A stretch of DNA of 64,000 nucleotides from Ceratodon purpureus (lineage: Eukaryota > Streptophyta > Bryopsida > Pseudoditrichales > Ditrichaceae): positions 68,688,674 to 68,752,673 of the forward strand of contig CM026426.1 of the NCBI GenBank assembly GCA_014871385.1, read 5' to 3'. Positions 33,880 to 45,135 of the stretch are shown one piece after another. The stretch's first letter is position 1. Every line of letters begins with the position of its first letter. The position numbers were made by a program, and so were the translations under genes. The notes beneath the pieces were generated by a model, which saw only the letters and a program-made list of their open reading frames with translations, was not told the origin of the DNA and ran no database searches.

Positions 33880-35225
33880 CTTTCGCACTGTCGTCCAAAT
33901 TCGGATCTTCGGCTTCCGATGAAATGCCAACCGTTTTAGACGTCGGAATCTGGTAAAGGTTTTTTTTCAAAGTCATTAGTAAATGGGATTTTATCATTAT
34001 AGTCCTTGTAAACGAACTCGTGAGCCTGTCTAACTGCTTCAAGATGCTTAGCCTTGCGAGAGGGTGGGGTGTAATTCCCTCGCTGGGATATGTGATCCCT
34101 TACCTGTTCGTCCAGACTAGCACGAGCTCCTACTGGAGTGCTTTTTCCCTTAGGCTCTCTCTCAGCACCGGAACCTTTTCCCTTCCCCTTGACCCCCGTT
34201 CCGGTGCTAGGCCCAGACTTACCCTTTCCTCGTGTGGCCGGGGGACCGGATGTTGTTCCCGACGGAAGTTCCGGCGGAAGGGATCGTTGCAAACGCTTCT
34301 CCAGCACAAGTGAGCGACATTCACGATCTGTGTCCTTAGATTTCTCCACCTCGACTACATCTACCTCAGTGGATACCTCCGTAGGTGCGTTGTCTGGGAG
34401 CCCTTCATATAAATCCTCGGTAGACTCCTCCACTTCCGCGTTGTTGTCTTTGACCTCGTCACATGCCTTCACATCGTCGCACACCGGGGCTTCCGCGTCG
34501 CACGACGTCTTCTCCGGGCTGAACGCGTCTAAATCCTTCAGAGTGTCGTCAACAACATCTTCGTTCATGTCAGGAGCCACGGGGGGAGACTGATGAGTCT
34601 CCCCGGGAGATGTAATCCGTGGGAGAGGAGGCGGGGGGCTGGATGGGAGAGGAGGCGGGGGGCTGCAAGGGATCACATAAGGAGTGACGGACAGCGAACT
34701 CTGAGGACCGCACTCCTCAGGTACGGGGGGGTGTTGGTTTGGAATTGGTGCACTGCCTTCTGTCATCGGGATATCTCCCGATGGTGGGATGCACGGTTCA
34801 TGCTGACTATCAGCTACTCCTCCCTCCGTCTCCTGCTCTTGAAGAGGAGAAATCCTTCCCGGGTCCACAGCATCCCTATCCGTCCCCTCCGAATCCCTGT
34901 GAACTCCCGCGTCCTCCTCTCCTGCTGGTGCGGATTCATTCATTCGCGGAACCGCAGCGAAGTTCTGGACATTAAAGTCCAAGTCATCCAGCCCGTCAGC
35001 ACCCTCTCCCACGTCTTCTGCGCCACCTTCAGGTTCCGTAGTCTGAGTCTGGTGATCCACAGGTAATATCCTCATATCCAGCAGCGACCGAGCTACGTCC
35101 TTCGTGTTTCCTGACACGGTGGCAACATCGCTTCGTGGCGTCAAGGACTCCCCCACGTGAGAATCGTCAACGGTGTGATTCCTCGACGCAGCTCCACCAT
35201 AAACGCGCCCGGAGTTCAGCAGTCC
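33880..35225 (-). CDS. disordered exon of the large A gene
   Basis: Bounded by an acceptor (TATTCCAG, exon start 35,225) and a GTATCT donor (exon end 33,880). The product is acidic and proline-rich, with SPPPPLPSSPPPPLPR and a basic stretch GKGKSGPSTGTGVKGKGKG. It has no folded domain that I recognise. A T8 run (A8 on the coding strand) at 33,960-33,967 shifts the frame. One base fewer would extend the frame to the donor. This may be a real lesion or a homopolymer error. The palindrome at 34,765-34,782 is translated here as PSGDIPM. Confidence 0.55.
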
Positions 35226-35626
35226 CTGGAATATGAGCGCAGGTAACCATTAGCGGTAAGAAAAGCTGCAGTGGAGTAGAAATTGGGTTCCAGTATATGG
35301 TACAGGAATACTACAATGCCTTCGAAGTTAACCCGAGGAGCAGTGCTAAGCAAACAAAAGAGAGGTGCCTTGCTCACAAGAGTAGGGAATTGAGTCGTGA
35401 GGGGGATGTTACATGAAATGAAATAATTGGTCGGGAGAGGAATAGCGTTTTCCAGAAATTTAAATTCCTCATTTTCCATAATGGTATGCAATTTATGATG
35501 CTTACAGAATGGTACAGTTTCTTACAGAATCCCTACACGAGGGTACTAATCATGCTAGATTTCGCCACTCGATAAAACAACATGGAATCCCAAATTAGGG
35601 AAGCCTGCCTAAGGTCAAGAACCTAC

Positions 35627-35902
35627 CGAGGTGCAAGCCGTCTCCTCCTCGTCAGAGTTGGATTCGGAATCACCAGGCGCCGATTGCTCGCGGGCATCTT
35701 CATCAGCAGGCACACCATCTTCATTATCACCCTCTCCACCGCCTGCCTCATCATCACCATCGTCACCAGCATCATCGTTTACCAATTTATCTGGGTCAAC
35801 TGCGTCCTTGTAAAGTATGTCCCATATCTGCTTCGACGTCTTCTTCGCGTGTTTCTCATCATCGTCACAGAAGACAACTTCGAGGACCATGGCTTCGTTT
35901 TC
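35627..35902 (-). CDS. short acidic exon of the large A gene
   Basis: Acceptor TCTACAG and donor GTAGGT bound this 276-bp exon. It begins ENEAMVLEVVFCDDDEKHAKK, then an aspartate/glutamate-rich tail (DDAGDDGDDEAGGGEGD). The exon at 63,635 in element B starts comparably (MLSILAFVVADDSESAHMIK) and also turns acidic, supporting both the exon borders and homology of A and B. Confidence 0.6.
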
Positions 35903-36367
35903 CTGTAGACATGCAGGCGATATGAACATGTATAAAATGCGAACAGCAGACTGTAACCAAATGTCACGTTCAATTTCATTGCGTAAGGGATCAGAGGTGC
36001 CGGGAAATGTGGACAGAAGTGCATGATTTATCGGGGGATCCCTCGATGATTTGAGAACCCCTTAAGCCTAGACTTTTAAGACGTTATCCGTCCATCGAGG
36101 GATCCCCCGATAAATCTTGTATCCGTGAGGACATATCCGGAAACACTGAGGCTGAGAACAGAGAAGGACTTCTGACTTAGATTCTATATACGTGAGTGAA
36201 CGAGTGCATATATTGCGAGTACTATAAATGGAGGACATCTGCATAATAAGCCTCAAGAACAACAGTGTATTCGCACAAGTATGAACTAAAGTGGAAGCAT
36301 TCGAGTCAGTGAAAGAGAAATATCTAATATGACTTCAACATTCGAAGGGTGCAGACAGAGCACTTAC

Positions 36368-37723
36368 AAGTCCAAGGAGGGTGAAGTGAGCCCCGCCGTT
36401 GACGTTTACGAGCACCATGTTATCTTTAATGTGCTGCTGAAAGATAGTAGAAAGGGCGGCCACCTTAATTGTTGGTCGACCAGGTCGTCTCCATTGCTGG
36501 ATGGTTTCTGTAATGTCTTTGGCCAGGTACACTGCGTCGAATGGCCTCTTGCCCGCAAAGAAATCCCCGAAGCATTCCTTCGGAGACTGCGTTGGCGAAT
36601 AAGCGAAGCAGAAAATCATGTAGACAACGTATGAAGAACCCAGCTCCGGTTCGGGAAATCCGTCCTCGCGGGAAGCGACGTAGTGGACCACATGCCAGTT
36701 CCACAACCTCCTCTTCGCTGTCCTCGTGCGCGTATCGATGTGCAGTAGTGTCGCATGGAATCCCCCCGCATCTGTGAAGACAACTGCTCCTGAGCGAACA
36801 AAGACCTGCGTGCTGTTAAGTTCCTGCCCCAATAGAGGATCGAATATCCGAGACAGGACGTTCTCCTGTAGCACCTGAGCTTTCACTGGCATGTCAGCGA
36901 TCGCATCAAACAGGAAGTACATGAATATGTGTGGTTTTGCCCCTCCTCTCCAACTATACACTTCTTCACTTCGCAAAATAACAGAAATCTCGGGCCTACT
37001 CCGGTCCGTAACCACGCACTTATACTTCTGATTGAACCCCTTCTGGATGTGCGATAAGTGACTTGCTTGCTCTTGTACCATGTTGTGAGCGTCCCACATC
37101 ACCTTAACGAAGTCAGGCACGTCCGCAGGATCACACGTCTTGTTGAGGTTCCTGTTTCGGTCGTCCAGCCACTTCTTCCCCGAAGCCGTTGCATACGCCT
37201 TATCCAGCCAGCTCTCCAGCTCCGCCCGACCGATGTCTCTCGTATCGGCTAACTCCTCCCAGTCCGCAGCAGAATACATTATGTATGTGCTCTTACGGCT
37301 TGGAAGCTCGAAACCCATATAGTAGTTCATTAACTCGTTCTTCATACATCTGATCAGTCTTTCCCTATTCCCTGCTGTTTGAAGGGACGGTAATCTCGCC
37401 ACTTTATCACCTTTGGTGGCCTTCGATCCCTTCACAGATATTTCTTTCTTCTCCACGAGGTCAGCAAGGTGATGGATATCCTCTGAGCGCAGGCCGTATA
37501 GTGGTTTCAAATCGTTCTGGACAAATGGCTTCCGCTTGAGGTCATAGTTCGTCTGCACATTCCCTTGCGCATCTGGGAGCTTCCCCTTCATGTACTGTTT
37601 CTCAATCTCCACCCACCGGTCAAGCGCCGTATCGTCTTCAAGAAACAGTAGCGGTATCTTGCCGTCCCTTAGCTCTGATTCCTTCACGTTTGTGAAGATC
37701 GATGCCAGAGCTTGAGTGAATTG
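36368..37723 (-). CDS. large unknown domain of the A gene, after the ParB-like part
   Basis: This exon runs from the TACGCAG acceptor to the GTAAGT donor. It encodes about 450 residues, starting QFTQALASIFTNVKESEL and including LKPLYGLRSEDIHHLADLVE, LDDRNRNLNKTCDPADVPDF, VVTDRSRPEISVIL and FCFAYSPTQSPKECFGDFF. I recognise no catalytic family. Element B has a broken counterpart at 62.2-63.5 kb following the same upstream domain. Upstream, the intron 37,724-38,078 holds five palindromes. Confidence 0.6.
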
Positions 37724-37780
37724 CTGCGTACCACACGTCGGGGGAGGGGTTAGTAGAGCTCTCCGACAAAGGAAGTTGCC

Positions 37781-38060
37781 ATCGGGGGATCGCCCGATGA
37801 TGGGAAGTACGAGGAATACTCTAAGGGGCCACAAACATTTCTACAACTCGGATCATCGGGGGATCTCTCGATGACTTTGATACATATATACAGACATACG
37901 ACTAAGATCATCGGGGGATCGCCCGATGATTGGAAGTACGAGGAATACTCTAAGGGGCCACATACATTTCTACAACTCGGATCATCGGGGGATCTCTCGA
38001 TGACTTTGATACATATATACAGATATACAACAAAGATCATCGGGGGATCTCTCGATGAGG
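37781..38060. repeat. five A palindromes in an intron, ~128-bp tandem duplication
   Basis: Palindromes start at 37,781, ~37,855, ~37,910, ~37,983 and ~38,038 and include the variants ATCGGGGGATCGCCCGAT and ATCGGGGGATCTCTCGAT. A unit of about 128 bp (GATTGGAAGTACGAGGAATA, then ACTTTGATACATATATACAG) is duplicated in tandem. All lie in the intron between the ParB-like exon and the next exon. Confidence 0.9.
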
Positions 38061-38078
38061 AGGGGAATACAGACTTAC

Positions 38079-39393
38079 CAGAAACTCTATAGGGTGCTGC
38101 CGTCCCTGTAAAGCTGGCATCGGGCACTTCAACTCTTTCCACTTGATTCTGGCGTGGAGCACCTGCATCATGAATGTGTGCTCCTTCTGTGGCCCGGCCA
38201 TATCCTGGTTCAGGACCCGTGAGAGGAGCATGAGCTTGATGTGCTCAGGCTTGGGTGCCCACACTGGGATGATTGAGAACTTAGACGCCTTGTCTTTGTC
38301 AGCCCCAGCAATTTCCCCACTCTCAACGAGATCTCGGTAACACTGAACCGTATGCTGGCCCCCAATGATGAAGAATGGAGTGGAGCTGTTGATCTGATTC
38401 TTCTCCGGAGGTTTACTGAAAAACTCTACTTTTTTATCCGGTCCATAAGGTCCCTTCTTCAGTGGAAGTACAGTGATTTCTCTATCTGTTCCACTGTACC
38501 TCGGAGCGATGCGCGCCTGGTTCGTCAAGGCTTTTAGCCTGTCCGGAACAAGTCCTCGATAGACGATTGAACCTGGAGGGGCCCTGTGCAGCTTTGAGAA
38601 GTGCACAGTTATTGGCGCATCATTCTCATCCTTGAGCCTCTCGTGGCCCCACTTGTACAGTGGTTCAAACGCCTCGCTGTACAGGTTCTTCATCTCCGTC
38701 TGCTTGGTCTTGTCCAGCTTCTCAATATCCGAAGCTGACATTGTCACACACTGCTGTAGAGTGAGCTTGTCATCACCCTTTCCCTTCTTGCCCTTCCCTG
38801 TGTCCGGCACCGCAGTTTCCCCGTCATTGATCAAGGAAGATTTCCGTTTTGTGCCCCGCGTCTTCGTAGGAGTAGTCGTAGTCGGAGTCTTCGATGGACC
38901 AGGAGCAGCAGCTTCAACCTCACTTCGTGCCTCGTCAATTAGGTTCCACTGGTTTTCAATTTGTGCCGGAGTCCACTTCGCCTTATCCTCCGGCAGGTAC
39001 ATCAAGCCCTTGGCAGTGAGGGATGCACACTGATTCAGGCTGAGCTTGCCGAGGTCGAGGATTAGTCCATAAGTTACAGTCCGATCGGACTTCGGCATCT
39101 TCTCCTCCACCACCATGATAGCTGTCCCCACATCAAGGCCCTTCAGTTCGAGAACGTTCAATCCAATCGGGGAATGGATCCGCCCTTCACAGGTGAGATG
39201 GGGGACAATGACGGCCATGCCTCCTGCCGTATCCTTCCACGACATGGCCCATTTGGTGACGTTCTTATCGCAGCGGTAAACTGCGCACGGATTTGATTCT
39301 CCGACGTGATTGTAGCTATGGATCCAGTGATCGACAAAGGGGAACAGCTTCACGGGCTTGAAGTCCAATGGTGGTTCCATTATCTGTTCATTC
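38079..39393 (-). CDS. ParB/sulfiredoxin-like domain exon of the large A gene
   Basis: Exon 39,393-38,079 has acceptor TTCTGCAG and donor GTAAGT. The first part (PLDFKPVKLFPFVDHW, then VTYGLILDLGKLSLNQC) is shared with B. A basic, low-complexity linker follows (GTKRKSSL, GKGKKGKGDDK). The last third contains TPFFIIGGQHTVQCYRDLVE and SIIPVWAPKPEHIKLMLLSRVLNQ. A G-x-x-R/H turn preceded by I-I-x-G and followed by a helix, then a strand with V-P-V and an N-containing helix, is the layout of ParB/Srx-fold proteins, where related motifs bind nucleotide. B has FWIINGQHSVAASKSLIED at the same place. I infer a DNA-binding or NTP-using role. Confidence 0.5.
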
Positions 39394-39514
39394 CTGCAGA
39401 ACAGACATACATCACTGTTGGTCAAATCCCTGCTCCAAATCAGTTAACATTTGTAGAAACAATTATCTCACAGTACCATTGAAAAAATCAGAGGCACGCA
39501 AGGGCACTGAGGTC

Positions 39515-40070
39515 ATCGGGAGATCCCCCGATGTTCTGCCATACCTACAGGATGAGATGGAATACCAACACATCGAGGGATCCCCCGATGGACCAACGAT
39601 ATGACACCTAATCAAAATAGCGCTGTCCATACAGTTCATTGTCCTCGGTGAGCTTACCTGGTTATAAGTTTATGTTTTATTAATATGGTTTGTACTGAGT
39701 GGGTCATCGAGAGATCCCCCGATGTTCTGCCATACCCACAGGATGGGAAGGGGATTCGAAGACATCGAGGGATCCCCCGATGGACCAAGGACATGTGCAA
39801 AGTGGTCATCGCGAGATCCCCCGATGGCTTGCCGTCCCCACAGACTGGTAAGGGGATAGTGACGCATCAATGGTAATTTCAAGTGAAAAAGGTCATCGGG
39901 AGATCCCCCGATGGCATGCCGTTCCGAGAGAGTGGAAAGGGATACTGACGCATCGAGAGATCCCCCGATGGACCAAGGACATGTGCAGAGTGGTCATCGG
40001 GAGATCCCCCGATGGCATGCCGTTCCGAAAGAGTGGAAAGGGATACTGACGCATCGAGAGATCCCCCGAT
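39515..40070. repeat. cluster of nine to ten A palindromes upstream of the ParB-like exon
   Basis: Palindromes start at 39,515, ~39,573, ~39,706, ~39,765, ~39,808, ~39,895, ~39,953, ~39,996 and 40,053. They come in pairs about 58 bp apart within ~100-130-bp repeated units (GGCATGCCGTTCCGA, GGACCAAGGACATGTGCA). Most read ATCGGGAGATCCCCCGAT or ATCGAGAGATCCCCCGAT. The cluster sits in the first large intron of the minus-strand gene. Confidence 0.92.
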
Positions 40071-40308
40071 GGATCAAAGACATTTTTATCGCATCAACGG
40101 ATATCACTGAAGTTTTTTACACTATCCGTACAGTTTATTTTGTTGGAAGAGGTTCTCAGTTCCGTACAGTTTATGTTCGAACCTTAGTGTTTACAGTATA
40201 TAAGAGGTGGAGCTGATTTTTAAGCCGGACTGGGACGTGGGCATTTCGAGATGTGATAAAGGAAAAATGTCACTAAGCACAGAATTTGAGATTAAGAAAA
40301 AAACTTAC

Positions 40309-40771
40309 GGGTCCTCCCAGACTCTTGCGGTCCCGGGCCCTCTGGATGAACTCCCTGCCATAGCTGCCTGCAAACTCTGCACGGCGATGGCACGATGCAC
40401 GGGAAATTGCAAACAAAAAATGAGAATGAGAAATAAAAGAACAGTTTAGAGGAGCAAACACTGTGACGAATTTTAAGTTCACCTCCCTCTACTCGTTCCG
40501 ACAATGCAAGTAACCATACCAACGCATACGATAATAACAATTATGCAAGAGATTGGCAAGTGCAAACACAAAAGAGGAGACACAAACCCAATTGACCAAG
40601 GAATGTGCGCAAGAAATACCTGCGAGTACAGTCGCAGGTGGAAAACCCCCGATCCGCTGCTTCGTCTTCCTTCTCAAATCCCGCTCCGACGATCCGAGTT
40701 CCTTGTCCGCCCCCCGATTCCGAAAGCTCCGCCTCGATCGACAGAGAATGCCACTCCCAAACACCTCTCAA
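40309..40771 (-). CDS. 5' exons of the large A gene
   Basis: Two coding pieces precede the ParB-like exon. One, about 40,771-40,620 (WEWHSLSIEAELSESGGGQG, ends at a GTATTT donor). The other, about 40,380-40,309 (YGREFIQRARDRKSLGGP, ends at GTAAGT). CTCTC-rich sequence with AAACACCTCTCA repeats lies at 40,740-40,850 and may be 5' untranslated. The start codon is not certain. If the exons join as drawn, the minus-strand gene covers about 40.8 to 31.8 kb. Confidence 0.4.
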
Positions 40772-42538
40772 ATGCCGAAAAAAACACCTCTCACTCGCCT
40801 CTCAAACACCTCTCAATCGCCCTAAATCGAGAGGAAAAGAATTACTCGCCCTAAACAATAGAACCAACTCTCAATCGCCCTAATCCTCCCTCGCAAATCG
40901 ACACACGGAAGCGAATTTCCACGACGACCTAAGCCCCTCGACAGAGAATGTTGTGGAAAGCAAAGCGAACAGACGCGGGAGAGGAGCGACCTACAGGAAG
41001 GTGGCGCCAAAGCGAGGTAGAGCGGAAAAACACTCGAGCGACGCCGTCTTTGCACTGTACAGTGGAGAACTTAGTACCATATTAAAAAAGAAAATGGGTT
41101 AGCACGTTCTTGGAGGAGAACGACATACATTAAAGTGCACCAATCTCTGGCTCATGAGTGCATGCAGTCAATTGAAGTGACCCCTTGATATTAATTGGAA
41201 ATTAATGAACGATGGGAAATGAACAAAGAAAATAGAAAATTAAATTGGATATTCAGAATAACGACAAAAAAAAAATATAAAATAGAATGAAGTGAATAAA
41301 AGAGTTTAATGGGATAACTTTTAAAAGTAATTGAGAATTAAAAATTAAAAAAAATTTAAAAAACTAAAAATAAAAAATAAGAAATCAAATATAAAAGAGA
41401 ACCGAATGAAATATAAACGAGAAGGAATTACATTCAATAAGAATTAAAAGAAAACTCATAATAGGAAATAATGATATCACGGGCATAAAAGAAAACGCAC
41501 ATTGAAAAATAAAAGATAAATAAATGATAGATAAAAGAGAAGTGAATGCAAATGGTGGAATAGAGAATGCCATGTTAAAAGAGACGGCAATTAACTTAAA
41601 AAGAAAAATGAAATTAAAAACAACTAATATGGAGTACGCCTTTCGAGATTTCATGAATTAGGTAGATCCTCAAGAGATTTATGTCACATACTAGAAGATG
41701 CAATAATAGATACTCCCAGATAAATAAACCTGGAGCTCGAAGAACCTATATGGAGTTTCCCTTATAGGTTGCCCTACCGTCATCCACATGGTACCGCGCA
41801 TGGATTATAACTCTAACATTCTCAAAAAACCACCATTAACTTTTTTTATATATATAATTTTCATTTGAATACCTTAAATAGTGGCAACCACTACTGATTT
41901 ATTGCAAGATATAAATCATCCTCACGTTTTCATACTTGATAAATCAGACTCATAGTAGTCTATCCAACAACAGTCATTATGAAATCATTATTTTTAAAAA
42001 GAAAATGGTGCAAGTCATTTTTCTTTGAAATTACTTTCACGCGGACTGTTAAGTCATTCATTTTACCCTTATATTATCTTCTTAAAATTTCCCGTCATAA
42101 ATAAGAGTACCATGTTATCAGAAAATGACCCGTTAAAAATTAAAATCAATGATAACAAAGGTTAGGTGATATAAAGATACCTTAATTACAATATAGCATT
42201 TTTATACAACGTTACTTCGACGCTTTTTAAAGAAAATACTTACATGTGTGACTTAATTACATAAACCTTTCACATCATAATTGAGATTGAATTCAATTTT
42301 TACTTTGTGATGCACCGTATTTAAAATACCAACACACTAAATCCCTAGAAAATTACTTGAAAGTGTCACGATTAAAAATTCACGTTTTGAAGAGTCACGT
42401 TTTGAAGAGTCACGTTTTGAAGAGTCACCTTTTGAAGAGTCACTCATTTTCAGAAGCGTGAAAGGTCACAGGAATGAATATAAAAAAGTAATGAATATAA
42501 AAAAAAAAAAAAAAAAAAACATTTGAATGGTGTGTAAA

Positions 42539-43990
42539 TGCAAAATGGGGGCAAATTTTGGTGATGCTTGTCATTTACTTCAAGACACTATAAATTAAAT
42601 TGACCAATACTTTTCATCAGAATAAAAAATTACCAATACTTTTCATCAGAATAAAAAAAAATGAGTTCCCTATCCTGTTTAGTTTTCATTGGAACTCACA
42701 TTGGGTTGGCAACCTCAACCCCATTCACAGTACACATTAAGGGACATGGTTCTCCAACTCCATGTGAGTTATTGGAGCCATCATGGTGAATTCTTCTTAA
42801 GGTAAGAAAGAGCAGGTTTACCAAACCTTATGGGGTTAACAATATGGAGACTGAACCGCACTATCTATCTTTAAAGTAACTTCCTATAAAAAGTTATTCA
42901 CTTCCTCACTACCCGTATCAGGTTAATACAAATAAAATACAAAAAGGGTCAGTAATATTTAATTCGCAATTCTTACAAATAATGATATTACCAATCAGTG
43001 ATTCTGATATAACTAAAATTATTATTACATAATGAAAAGTATATTTTTAAATTGCAGTATCTATGTACCTGCTTGTATATGAATTCTGAATTACCAAAAT
43101 CTTCAAAATTGCATGGAATATATTTGGAATAGAATTCTAATTCATAATTAAACTAACAAGTTGTAGAAGAATAATATGATGATAACATTTGCGTAAATAT
43201 GTTCCCAATTATAGTATAGTAAATAAATTTTCATTGCTAATAGTGTATTTATATTTAATGCATTCGTAATATAATTACAAAACTATTTCGAATATATTTG
43301 TATATCATTTTTAGATTTGGGTATACTTGAATATAGATTATTATTCTCGTTTCATAATCAATAACTAAAAATAAATTTGGAAAAGAATATATTAGTACCT
43401 TAGTATACTATACTATATTATTATATTATAATTAAATTATGTTCCTAACATATACTTTAGGAATATGATGATTATATTTACGTAAATATGTTTCCAATTT
43501 GCGTATATGAAATTCATTATCATTGCAAGTAGTGTATTTGAATTTGATGCTTCGGCAAATAAATACAAATTATTATTACAAAATTGGAAGAAGCATTATT
43601 GAATTGATGCAAAATGGGGGCAAATTTTGGTGATGCTTGTCATTTACTTCAAGACACCATAAATTAAATTGACCCTTACGAGATTTATGTGACTTCAAAA
43701 AAAAAAAAAAAAAAAACATTTGAATGGTGTGTAAATGCAAAATGGGGGCAAATTTTGGTGATGCTTGTCATTTACTTCAAGACACCATAAATTAAATTGA
43801 CCCTTACGAGACTTATGTGATTTCAGAAAAAAAAAATAAAAAATATGTGAATGGTGTGTAAATTAGATATGGGGGCAAATTTTGGTGATGCTTGTCATTT
43901 ACTTCAAGACACCATAAATTAAATTGACCCTTACGAGACTTATGTGATTACAGAAAAAAAAATAAAAAAATATGTGAATGGTGTGTAAAT
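42539..43990. repeat. GGGGGCAAATTTTGGTGATG repeats
   Basis: Copies begin at about 42,543, 43,614, 43,741 and 43,870. The last three are tandem with a period of about 127-130 bp and are separated by A-rich tracts plus CATTTGAATGGTGTGTAAATGC. The first copy is isolated, about 1 kb away. Confidence 0.9.
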
Positions 43991-44037
43991 TAGATAGTCC
44001 CTCCAAAGTTTTATGTGACCTCGAAAATTCTAAAATA

Positions 44038-44120
44038 GAGAAACCCTAAACCCTAAACCGTAACCCTTAAACCCTGATCCCTGAAACCCTGAACCCTGAA
44101 ACCCTGAACCCTGAACCCTC
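44038..44120 (+). repeat. telomere-like CCCTAAA/CCCTGAA tract
   Basis: GAAACCCTAAACCCTAAACC begins the tract, then degenerate AACCCTTAAACCCTGATCC and several CCCTGAA units. The first units equal the plant-type telomere repeat. It lies inside a transposon, so it is interstitial. Confidence 0.8.
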
Positions 44121-44254
44121 AAGCTTGAACTCAGAAATGGCCTATTACGCCAGCACTCCCATGAAAAGTGTGGGAACAGAAACGTGGCTTAAAGGTCGTG
44201 GTACGTGACTCTAATAAATCATGCCCTGGTGTGGCTATCTACGTAACAGATCTA

Positions 44255-44268
44255 GACATATAAATACA
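44255..44268 (+). promoter_or_regulatory. candidate TATA box of the plus-strand unit of A
   Basis: CATATAAATAC lies about 60 bp before the first plus-strand exon-like frame at 44,322. It is the best core-promoter match in the AT-core border, but transcription start is not shown by sequence alone. Confidence 0.4.
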
Positions 44269-44321
44269 TCTTGGTCCTTCGTAGAGAGCGACTATAGTAC
44301 AGTAGTGGACCAGGTGATGAT

Positions 44322-44777
44322 ATGGACACTCCTACAGAAGTAGGGGGGACAGATCGAGATTCGCTGCATCATGAAATGGAAACCACCCTCACGAAAGTAC
44401 TGCTGGATGGTTTATGCATCATGACATGTATGTTCCCTTCAAATTCAAACCTGAAGGGCTCGATCTTGTTTCCCCCTTCTGAATTGGCGGGGATTCTCCG
44501 TTTGAATTCTCTGCTGGACCGCCATCTCCTGATTCATTCACATCAATTCAGAGCAGTCTCCTCAGAGTTGTTTCATTAGCGCGTTTCAGAGTACCAGTTT
44601 CCTGCAACATAGCATGTCGTAGACGGGTTGTAGAACCTTGGACTGGTGGTAGAACCTGAGATTAGAGGGTTGCGGGGGACCGAGGATGGGATTGAGGTGC
44701 CGGAGAATCATTCGAGGAGGCGGAGGGAGCATCTGCTTGGGTGTTTAGAGCGGCCGATTACATTCGCAGGGAGCGCA
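44322..44777 (+). CDS. possible 5' exons of the transposase unit of A
   Basis: Two short frames with donors: 44,322-~44,427 (MDTPTEVGGTDRDSLHHEME, before GTATGT) and ~44,625-44,777 (REHLLGCLERPITFAGSAG-like end, before GTATGA). They precede the palindrome cluster and the transposase ATG at 45,463. They may encode an N-terminal extension or be untranslated exons. Confidence 0.3.
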
Positions 44778-45135
44778 GGTATGATCTCGGTCTTTCCTTG
44801 GAAGATCTTTTGTCAATCGGGTTTATTTCATTGCTCTTGAATGGTGTGTTCTATCTCCTGTACACGTTACATGTGCTGATCATGTGATCCATCGCGGAAT
44901 CCCCTATTGTAAGTAGAATTGTTCATGTAGTTCTCCGCGGATTATGTAGAATTTGCAAAGGTATCGGGGAATTTCTAGTTAAGATCAACCCTTGCATGTT
45001 GCATATTGGTGGAATGAACTGCACTTATGTGATTTCTGTGTTGTTGTAGAAATTATTCTGTACGGACAGGAATCTCACTGTACGGACAGGGGGTGGCGAG
45101 GTGGAGGCTGCCTCTTCGTGGACCCAACTACACTC

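Larger units (their letters stand above)
41060..44240. other. AT-rich core of element A
   Basis: No gene is seen over 3 kb between the two divergent transcription units. It contains purine/AT-rich runs, an A20-like tract at ~42,500 and another at ~43,698, a 16-bp tandem repeat (GTCACGTTTTGAAGAG, four copies, 42,385-42,445) and four copies of a ~65-bp word (GGGGGCAAATTTTGGTGATG...). It ends with telomere-like sequence. None of the A palindromes is found in it. Confidence 0.75.

Noticed and set aside
39515..40070. Regular palindromes with spacers resembling a CRISPR array
   Set aside because: Repeat spacing is uneven, the spacers are themselves repeated, and no cas genes exist. The context is a eukaryotic intron.
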